Shown here in pieces: positions 1 through 5,540 of a DNA stretch of 7,434 nt. This stretch comes from Caldilineaceae bacterium. Its GTDB lineage: Bacteria; Chloroflexota; Anaerolineae; Caldilineales; Caldilineaceae. The stretch covers positions 1-7,434 of the forward strand of contig WGCB01000070.1 of the NCBI GenBank assembly GCA_015494005.1. The letters are read 5' to 3'. Position numbers and translations under genes: made by a program. Position 1 is the stretch's first letter. Every line of letters starts with the position of its first letter. The notes below the pieces were generated by a model. It was not told the origin of the DNA and searched no databases. It worked only from the letters and a program-made list of their open reading frames with translations.

Positions 1-2
1 AC

Positions 3-1475
3 GTCTATGCTCAGGACGAGCTGGACGAGGATCTCAAGCTGTACCTGGTGGTCGGTGGGCGAAAAGGGAAGCCTGTCACTGTCAAAGAGGACGACTTCGA
101 CAGCCGGATCGGGCCAAACCGGGCAGGGCTGGTTGCTGTGAACGTGACCAAGAAGCGAAAGTGGTCCTGGGCTGACTTCGAGGATGGCATCGAGATCGTC
201 CTGGACCACAAGAAATTCAAGAACAGCGATGTGCTCTTCTACGACGCGGTGGGTCTGCGGGTCACCAGCGCGCCGGGCGTGGACAGTATTCCGCCTGCCA
301 AGAAAGAGAAGCCGCCCAAAGGGTTCGTGGACACGTCCAAGCTGGTCAACATCTATCCCCAGGTCATCCGGGCCACGGACGTGTGGAACGAAGCGCCGGC
401 CTACCTTCAGGGACAGGATGTCACCGTGGCCGTGGTGGACAGCGGCATCGGCAGGCACAAGAGCCTGGCCAAGCGTCGATTTCGGAACATCAACTTCAAC
501 GAAGGGTACCATGACTCGAAGGATCGCTACGGTCATGGCACTTTCGTGGCCGCCATCCTGGCCAGCGATGGCAAGCACCTGGGCGGAAAATACCTGGGTG
601 TGGCGCCCCAGAGCTATCTGCTCAACCTGCGGGTGAGCGACGACCAGGGCATGGCCACCGAATCGACGGTCATCGAGGCCCTGCAGTGGGCCCTGGAGCA
701 CAAGGACAAGTACAACATTCGGGTGGTGAACCTCTCCCTCAACGCGGCGGTGCCCCAGTCCTACCACACCAGCCCCTTGGACGCCGCGGTGGAGATCCTC
801 TGGTTCAACGGCATCGTGGTGGTGGCCTCTGCCGGGAACAACGGGGATGCCACCCTCTATCCGCCGGCCAACGACCCCTTCGTCATCACTGTGGGGGCCA
901 CGGACGATCGGGGCACCCTGAGCATGGACGATGACGTGATGGCCAGTTTCTCGGCCTACGGGGTGACGGAAGCCGGCACCGTGAAGCCGGAGATCGTGGC
1001 ACCGGGGCGAAACATTGTGGCCGAGCTGCCCGGGAACAACAAGCTCACCATGGGCAAGGAACACCCGTCCAACCGGGTGGACAAGGCCCTGTTCCGCATG
1101 TCCGGCACCTCCATGTCCGCGCCCATGGTGGCCGGCGCAGTGGCCCTCCTCCTGGAATCGGAGCCCAACCTGACGCCGGACCAGGTCAAGTACCGGCTCA
1201 TGGCCACGGCCAACAGCGACTGGCCCGGCTACGACCCGGCCAAGGCGGGCGCTGGCTACCTGGACATCTACGCCGCCGTGCATGGGACGACCACAGAATC
1301 GGCTAACACGGGCATCCAGGCCAGCCAGCTCCTCTGGTCCGGTGACGATCCGGTTACCTGGGAGAGTGTGAACTGGAACAGCGTCAACTGGAACTCCGTG
1401 AATTGGAACAGCGTGAACTGGAATTCGGTCAACTGGAACAGCGTGGACTGGAACAGCGACTACTGGGGAGACTGA
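3..1475 (+). CDS. S8 subtilisin-like serine protease with SVNWN-repeat tail (5'-partial)
   Basis: Endopeptidase of family S8, cut by the left window edge. The frame is open back to base 3; the GTG at 48 has no Shine-Dalgarno sequence and lies inside continuous coding sequence, so I do not accept it as the start. About 490 codons are present. The first ~95 residues read as the end of a beta-sandwich domain, unusually rich in Lys, and are followed by a Lys/Pro linker. The catalytic domain shows the full set: Asp in AVVDSGI (codon 438-440), His in YGHGTFVA (534-536), oxyanion Asn in SAGNNG (837-839) and nucleophile Ser in GTSMSAPMVAG (1110-1112). After it comes QASQLLWSG and the SVNWN array, ending in the acidic SDYWGD. 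A signal peptide and propeptide, if present, lie upstream of the window. The downstream paralogue begins 49 bases later, so co-transcription is likely. The family and active site are clear; the substrate and the role of the tail are unknown. Confidence 0.95.
   Translation, partial: VYAQDELDEDLKLYLVVGGRKGKPVTVKEDDFDSRIGPNRAGLVAVNVTKKRKWSWADFEDGIEIVLDHKKFKNSDVLFYDAVGLRVTSAPGVDSIPPAKKEKPPKGFVDTSKLVNIYPQVIRATDVWNEAPAYLQGQDVTVAVVDSGIGRHKSLAKRRFRNINFNEGYHDSKDRYGHGTFVAAILASDGKHLGGKYLGVAPQSYLLNLRVSDDQGMATESTVIEALQWALEHKDKYNIRVVNLSLNAAVPQSYHTSPLDAAVEILWFNGIVVVASAGNNGDATLYPPANDPFVITVGATDDRGTLSMDDDVMASFSAYGVTEAGTVKPEIVAPGRNIVAELPGNNKLTMGKEHPSNRVDKALFRMSGTSMSAPMVAGAVALLLESEPNLTPDQVKYRLMATANSDWPGYDPAKAGAGYLDIYAAVHGTTTESANTGIQASQLLWSGDDPVTWESVNWNSVNWNSVNWNSVNWNSVNWNSVDWNSDYWGD
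1365..1466 (+). repeat. 15-bp tandem repeat encoding SVNWN pentapeptides (first protease)
   Basis: In-frame tandem array at the 3' end of the first protease gene. Five exact SVNWN units are followed by SVDWN and a degenerate SDYW, then Gly-Asp and the stop. Serine codons run AGT, AGC, TCC, AGC, TCG, AGC, AGC, a partial alternation of the AGY and TCN families. It is part of the protein, not an intergenic repeat. Confidence 0.95.
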
Positions 1476-1510
1476 GCTGCGAATCGACCTCTCCCGGCCA
1501 AGAACTAGAC

Positions 1511-1516
1511 AAAGGG
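1511..1516 (+). promoter_or_regulatory. Probable ribosome binding site of second protease
   Basis: AAAGGG lies 8 bases before the ATG at 1525, in the 49-base gap between the two protease genes. It is a moderate match to a Shine-Dalgarno sequence and supports that ATG, which also begins a clear signal peptide. No promoter or terminator is evident in this gap, consistent with co-transcription. Confidence 0.6.
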
Positions 1517-1524
1517 TACCACCG

Positions 1525-4500
1525 ATGAACAACACCGCTCACACACCCATTCAACGCTTTTTTGCGACCCTCTTAGTCCTGGCGTTGCTGCTGCCTTCGG
1601 TGCTGGTGGCGGCCGCCAGCCCCATAGGGCCGCTCCCCATCCAGCCCCAGCTCCTGCGGCTGGCCGAGGAGGAGCCGAGCCTGCCCATCCGCATCATCGT
1701 GCAGATGACCGGCTCCTTGGACGAGCTGGCCGGTGACGTGGACTGGCTGGGCGGCGTGGTGCTCCGAGATCTGAGCATCATCAACGCGGCGGTGGTGGAG
1801 CTCCCGGCCAGCGCTGTGCCCGAGCTGGCAGCCCGCCCTGGCGTGCGCTGGATCAGCCTGGACGCGCCGGTGGTGCAGGTCAGCGCGGTGGAGGATGGCA
1901 CCGTGGTCCTGCGGGCGGATTTCGATGCCAGCAAGCGGGCTGTCAACTGGAACGACTGGGCCGAGGTGGGCGAGACGGATGGCTTCGACATCGGGGATGT
2001 CAGCTTCGCCAGCTTCCTGGGCGGCCTCTACCAGGGCGTGCGCATCCAGGGAGCGGACCGAGGCCTCCAGTCCAGCCTGGACCTGTCCCGAGCCCAGAGC
2101 GCCATCCTCAGCCTGGCCTACCGGCGCAAGGGCTTCGAGGACGCCAGGGATGCCCTGCGTCTGGAGATCTCCGGGGACGGCGGCGCCACCTGGACGGAGC
2201 TGGCCCGTTTCACCGGCCCGGCCACGGATCCGGAGCTGCAGTTCGCCTACTTCGACATCACCCCCTACATCTCCAAAGAGACCCAGATCCGTTTCCTCAG
2301 CTCTGCCACATGGAGCGGCCGTGAGCGTTTCTACATCGATTACGTTCAGGTGGAGTACGTGCCGGGGGCAGCGGTCAGCTACCCCTACCAGGTGATGCTG
2401 CCCATGGTGGCCAACGGCAGCGCCTCCGGCGGCCAGCCGGGCGGCCCCTTCGAGGTGGAGACGGCGACCAATACCTACCGCTACGTGCGCTTCGTGGGCA
2501 AGTCCGAGGTGAACGGCGATCCCTGGACGTCCATGGCCGAGCTGAACCTGTTGGACGGCAACGGCAACCCCATCCCCCGAGCCAACTGGTCCATCGTCCA
2601 TGTGGACAGCGAGGAGACCGTGGGCGAGGACGGCTGGGCCGAGAACATCTTTGACGATGATCCTTTCAGCTACTGGATCACTGAGTGGTACTACAACGAC
2701 ATCGACCCGCCCCATGAGCTGGTGGTGGATCTGGGTGACTACTACACCTTGAGTGGTTTCCGTTACCTGCCACCCCAGTACCCAGCCGGATCGGTCGACG
2801 AGGACTGGATCGACGATGGCCGGGTGACCAACTACGAGTTCTACGTCAGCCCGGACGGCATCGACTGGGGGGCTCCTGTGGCTGTAGGCGCCTTCTCCAA
2901 CACGGCCGATGAGAAGACGGTCAACTTCGATCCGGCCCAGCGGGTGGGCACGGCCATCAGCGTGCGGGACAACTTCGACAGCGCCGCCTGGGACAACAAC
3001 GACGGCAGCGGTGTCTGGGCCAGCCCCTGGGTGGAAGACGATCCCGAATCCGGCGGCCAGGGGCCATCCGCCGGCCAGGTGCAGATCGTGGGCGGTGAGC
3101 TGCGGCTGGACGACTATCCGGATACGGGCGGGCAGCCCAGCGCGGCCCGGGCGGTGAACCTCTCCGGCGCCACCAGTGCGGTCCTGGCCTTCCACTTCCG
3201 CACCACCAACGGCGTGGACCAGGACGATGCCGCTGTGGTGGAGATCTCCGCGGACGGGGGCGCCACCTACACGGTCCTGGAGACCTTCGTCGGTACTGCT
3301 GGCGCCACGTCCGGCCTGCGTACCTACGACATCTCTCAGTTCGTCTCCGACAACACCGTGGTGCGCTTCCGGATCTCCAATAAATATGGCTGGACAGATG
3401 AAGCCTTCCTGGTGGACGATCTCCAGATCAGCGCCTCCCAGAACGGCATCCCAGCCCCCCAGGACGCGCCCTTCCAGGAGCAGAACGGCCAGGTGGTCAT
3501 CGAGCTGGAGAACTACCACGCCATGGCCCCTGGCAGCCAAGGCCACACCTGGCAGCCTGTCACAGGCTTCAACGGGTACAGCGGTGTATCCGCCCTCCAG
3601 GCCCTGCCAAACAGCGGGACCAACACCCAGTTGAACCCCACCGGGCCCCGGCTGGACTACAAGGTGAACTTCACCACGCCGGGCACCTACACCGTCTATC
3701 TGCGAGGGCTGAAGCCGGACGGAGACAACAGTGACGATTCGGTTCTGATCGGGCTCAACGGCCAGGTGGCCACTACCGGCTACTGGGGGCTGGAAGGTTT
3801 CAAGAGTTACTTCGCCTGGACCAAGGATGACACCGATCACTCTCAGACCGTCCAGATCCCTGACCCCGGCGTCTACACCATCAACGTGTGGATGCGGGAG
3901 GACGGCACGGTCATCGACAAGCTCTGGCTGACCCTGGATCCCAGCGTCACCTACCAGGGAAGCAGCAGCATCGGGCCGGTCCAAAGCTCTCGCTGCCCCG
4001 ACTGTGTGGACCCGACCAACCTGGCCGACGAGATGGCCCCTGCCATCGGCGCGGACAAGGCCTGGAACGGCGGCATGCACCTTCAAGGCGAAGGCGTCAC
4101 CGTGGCTGTGGTGGACAGCGGCATCGCCCTCCACGACGACCTGCTGGACGAGGCAGGCAACTCCCGCATCCTGGCCCAGGTGAACTTCACCGGGAACCAC
4201 GGTTCTGTCGACGACTACTATGGCCACGGCAGCCACGTGGCTGGCACCATCGCCGGCAACGGCAGCCGCTCCGCTGGCAAATACCTGGGCATCGCGCCCA
4301 AGGCCAAGCTGGTGGACGTGAAGGTGACCGACGACTGGGGTGTGGGCAGCACATCGGACGTGGTGGCCGGCCTGCAGTGGATCTACGACAACAAAGATGT
4401 GTACAACATCCGGGTGGCCAACCTCTCCCTGAACAGCACGGTGGCCGAGTCCTACCACAACAGCCCGCTGAATGCTGCCCTGGAGATCCTCTGGTTCAAC

Positions 4501-5187
4501 GGCATCGTGGTGGTGGTCTCTGCCGGGAACAACGGCTCCAGTGACAGCGGCGTGGTCTACCCGCCGGCCAACGATCCTTTCCTCATCGCCGTGGGTGCGG
4601 TGGACACCCAGGACACACTGGACATCATGGACGATGTCGTGGCCAGCTTCTCGGCCTACGGCACCACCACCGATGGTTTCAGCAAGCCGGACCTGGTGGT
4701 CCCGGGTGCGGACATCATCAGCCTGCTGGCTGGCGACGACAGCAACCTGGCCCTGGAACATCCGGACCACAAGCTGGATGGCCTGGACGGCAGCTCCTAC
4801 TTCCGCATGTCCGGCACGTCCATGGCCTCGGCGGTGGCGGCCGGTGCGGTGGCCCTCCTCCTGGAGTCGGAGCCCAACCTAACGCCGGACCAGGTGAAGT
4901 ACCGGCTCATGGCCACGGCAAACGCCAACTGGCCCGGGTATGATGCGGCCAAGGCCGGGGCTGGCTACCTGGACATCTATGCGGCCGTCCAGAACATGAC
5001 GATCCTGGGCAGCAACAACGTGGGGCTCCAGGCCAGCCAGCTCCTCTGGACGGGCAGCGATCCGGTCACCTGGGGCAGTGTGAACTGGAATTCCGTGAAC
5101 TGGAACAGTGTCAACTGGAACTCCGTGAACTGGAACAGTGTGAACTGGAATTCCGTTAACTGGAACAGTGTCAACTGGAGCAACTGA
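1525..5187 (+). CDS. Secreted multidomain S8 subtilisin-like protease with SVNWN-repeat tail
   Basis: Complete 1220-aa secreted S8 endopeptidase. Approximate domain order: signal peptide 1-32 (Arg, then a Leu/Val/Ala-rich core ending VAAAS); I9-like propeptide 53-117, containing RIIVQM and RPGVRWISLD; jelly-roll 132-279; discoidin (F5/8 type C)-like domain 313-470; second jelly-roll 482-637, homologous to the first (both carry EIS-DGGAT and a closing D-x-x-Q-[VI]); CBM-like domain 652-812 resembling the GH115 C-terminal type; a CPDC motif at 824-827; S8 domain about 838-1157; SVNWN tail 1185-1219. Catalytic residues are D864 (AVVDSGI), H901 (YGHGSHVAG), oxyanion N1002 (SAGNNG) and S1099 (GTSMASAVAAG). 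The usual Pro of GTSMAxPxVAG is Ala here. The S8 domain is clearly paralogous to the upstream gene. The accessory domains suggest binding to glycans or cell-surface polymers, which is an inference. The discoidin and CBM calls rest on fold-like motifs and are less certain than the protease call. Confidence 0.96.
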   Translation: MNNTAHTPIQRFFATLLVLALLLPSVLVAAASPIGPLPIQPQLLRLAEEEPSLPIRIIVQMTGSLDELAGDVDWLGGVVLRDLSIINAAVVELPASAVPELAARPGVRWISLDAPVVQVSAVEDGTVVLRADFDASKRAVNWNDWAEVGETDGFDIGDVSFASFLGGLYQGVRIQGADRGLQSSLDLSRAQSAILSLAYRRKGFEDARDALRLEISGDGGATWTELARFTGPATDPELQFAYFDITPYISKETQIRFLSSATWSGRERFYIDYVQVEYVPGAAVSYPYQVMLPMVANGSASGGQPGGPFEVETATNTYRYVRFVGKSEVNGDPWTSMAELNLLDGNGNPIPRANWSIVHVDSEETVGEDGWAENIFDDDPFSYWITEWYYNDIDPPHELVVDLGDYYTLSGFRYLPPQYPAGSVDEDWIDDGRVTNYEFYVSPDGIDWGAPVAVGAFSNTADEKTVNFDPAQRVGTAISVRDNFDSAAWDNNDGSGVWASPWVEDDPESGGQGPSAGQVQIVGGELRLDDYPDTGGQPSAARAVNLSGATSAVLAFHFRTTNGVDQDDAAVVEISADGGATYTVLETFVGTAGATSGLRTYDISQFVSDNTVVRFRISNKYGWTDEAFLVDDLQISASQNGIPAPQDAPFQEQNGQVVIELENYHAMAPGSQGHTWQPVTGFNGYSGVSALQALPNSGTNTQLNPTGPRLDYKVNFTTPGTYTVYLRGLKPDGDNSDDSVLIGLNGQVATTGYWGLEGFKSYFAWTKDDTDHSQTVQIPDPGVYTINVWMREDGTVIDKLWLTLDPSVTYQGSSSIGPVQSSRCPDCVDPTNLADEMAPAIGADKAWNGGMHLQGEGVTVAVVDSGIALHDDLLDEAGNSRILAQVNFTGNHGSVDDYYGHGSHVAGTIAGNGSRSAGKYLGIAPKAKLVDVKVTDDWGVGSTSDVVAGLQWIYDNKDVYNIRVANLSLNSTVAESYHNSPLNAALEILWFNGIVVVVSAGNNGSSDSGVVYPPANDPFLIAVGAVDTQDTLDIMDDVVASFSAYGTTTDGFSKPDLVVPGADIISLLAGDDSNLALEHPDHKLDGLDGSSYFRMSGTSMASAVAAGAVALLLESEPNLTPDQVKYRLMATANANWPGYDAAKAGAGYLDIYAAVQNMTILGSNNVGLQASQLLWTGSDPVTWGSVNWNSVNWNSVNWNSVNWNSVNWNSVNWNSVNWSN
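5077..5181 (+). repeat. 15-bp tandem repeat encoding SVNWN pentapeptides (second protease)
   Basis: Seven in-frame units at the end of the second protease: six exact SVNWN and a last SVNWS, followed by Asn and stop. Serine codons alternate strictly AGT/TCC, giving a 30-bp higher-order period. Units 1-3 (5077-5121) and 5-7 (5137-5181) differ at only two of 45 bases, so a 60-bp period is also visible. Confidence 0.96.
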
Positions 5188-5245
5188 CGTTCCACCGCAG
5201 GCTGCACACCGCTAGCACAAGCATCGACATCTGATCCACCCTGTG

Positions 5246-5281
5246 TCCGATGGGGAATGAGTCTGCTCGTTCCCCATCGGA
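5246..5281 (+). terminator. 16-bp-stem hairpin after protease operon, possible terminator
   Basis: TCCGATGGGGAA and TTCCCCATCGGA form a perfect 12-bp inverted repeat. The stem continues inward as TGAG/CTCG, with one G-U wobble, to a TCTG tetraloop. This makes a 16-bp stem 59 bases after the protease stop codon. No T-run follows on the + strand (TGCGCTTATCC), so it is not a textbook intrinsic terminator. It may stabilise the mRNA 3' end or terminate in another way. The inverted repeat itself is certain; its function is inferred. Confidence 0.6.
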
Positions 5282-5439
5282 TGCGCTTATCCTCGGCCGA
5301 TCACCCGTCCCAAAACAGCGCTGGAGCGCCCTGGCTACCCGGGGCTTCAGGATTTCCGCCAGCTCCCCTACGCGGAATGGTGGATATAGTGGATAGCACT
5401 CTAGGGCAGAAAGTGATATTCCTTTTACCAGACACAATC

Positions 5440-5458
5440 GACCGAAGCGGTTTCGGTC
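5440..5458 (+). other. Stem-loop in cyclase leader
   Basis: GACCGAA and TTCGGTC form a perfect 7-bp inverted repeat around a GCGGT loop, about 83 bases before the cyclase start codon. It is directly followed by CAAAGCCACCGGC, which recalls the conserved core of c-di-GMP-I riboswitches, but the rest of that motif is not evident. Confidence 0.5.
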
Positions 5459-5478
5459 AAAGCCACCGGCGTACGGCT

Positions 5479-5497
5479 TCCGGCTGACCCGGCCGGA
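5479..5497 (+). other. Stem-loop in cyclase leader
   Basis: TCCGGC and GCCGGA form a perfect 6-bp inverted repeat around a 7-base loop (TGACCCG). It lies between the preceding stem-loop and the ribosome binding site of the cyclase gene. It could be part of a structured 5' leader, though GC-rich hairpins of this size also arise by chance. Confidence 0.4.
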
Positions 5498-5524
5498 GCG
5501 AGAGGGGCCTGGTCGGCCTCGGAT

Positions 5525-5530
5525 GGAGGT
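5525..5530 (+). promoter_or_regulatory. Ribosome binding site of diguanylate cyclase, possibly sequestered
   Basis: GGAGGT is a strong Shine-Dalgarno sequence 10 bases before the ATG at 5541 and decides that start; the next in-frame ATG (5559) is much farther away. CCTC at 5517-5520 is complementary to the GAGG of this site (5526-5529) and also to GAGG at 5502-5505, so alternative pairing could hide or expose the site. Confidence 0.7.
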
Positions 5531-5540
5531 ACTCACTATC

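Larger units (their letters stand above)
5188..5540. other. Non-coding spacer between protease pair and diguanylate cyclase
   Basis: This 353-base stretch shows no gene I can support. Short ORFs cross it on both strands, but their translations resemble no family I recognise, they lack good ribosome binding sites, and the minus-strand one overlaps both neighbouring genes. It holds a strong hairpin near the protease end and several short GC-rich stem-loops in the last 100 bases before the cyclase gene. The middle (about 5290-5430) shows only a GCGC-TGGA-GCGC mini-hairpin (5321-5332) and a spaced GTGGATA direct repeat near 5380-5395. A promoter for the cyclase gene probably lies here, but I cannot place it. 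Confidence 0.7.

Noticed and set aside
48..50. GTG as the start of the first protease
   Set aside because: No Shine-Dalgarno sequence precedes it, and the frame is open with plausible protein sequence back to the window edge.
1939..1959. Isolated AVNWNDW motif near the start of the second protease, similar to the tail repeat
   Set aside because: It lies at the start of the first jelly-roll, where Trp/Asn-rich strands are common, and the second jelly-roll has a similar but different stretch. Chance resemblance is more likely than a stray repeat unit.
1573..4770. Very long minus-strand ORF (1065 codons) opposite the second protease
   Set aside because: It is a shadow of a GC-biased coding frame: the translation is rich in His, Val, Gly and Asp with no recognisable domain, while the + strand shows a complete, motif-rich protease.
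5077..5181. Tandem repeats read as a CRISPR array
   Set aside because: The units are contiguous 15-bp in-frame codons with no unique spacers; they encode a protein tail.
5385..5390. TATAGT as a -10 promoter box for the cyclase
   Set aside because: Five of six bases match the consensus, but no -35-like hexamer lies at the usual distance (GCTCCC at 5362-5367) and there is no extended -10 TG.
5257..5487. Plus-strand ORF of 76 codons in the spacer
   Set aside because: Starts inside the 16-bp hairpin, has no clear ribosome binding site and shows no domain or signal sequence.
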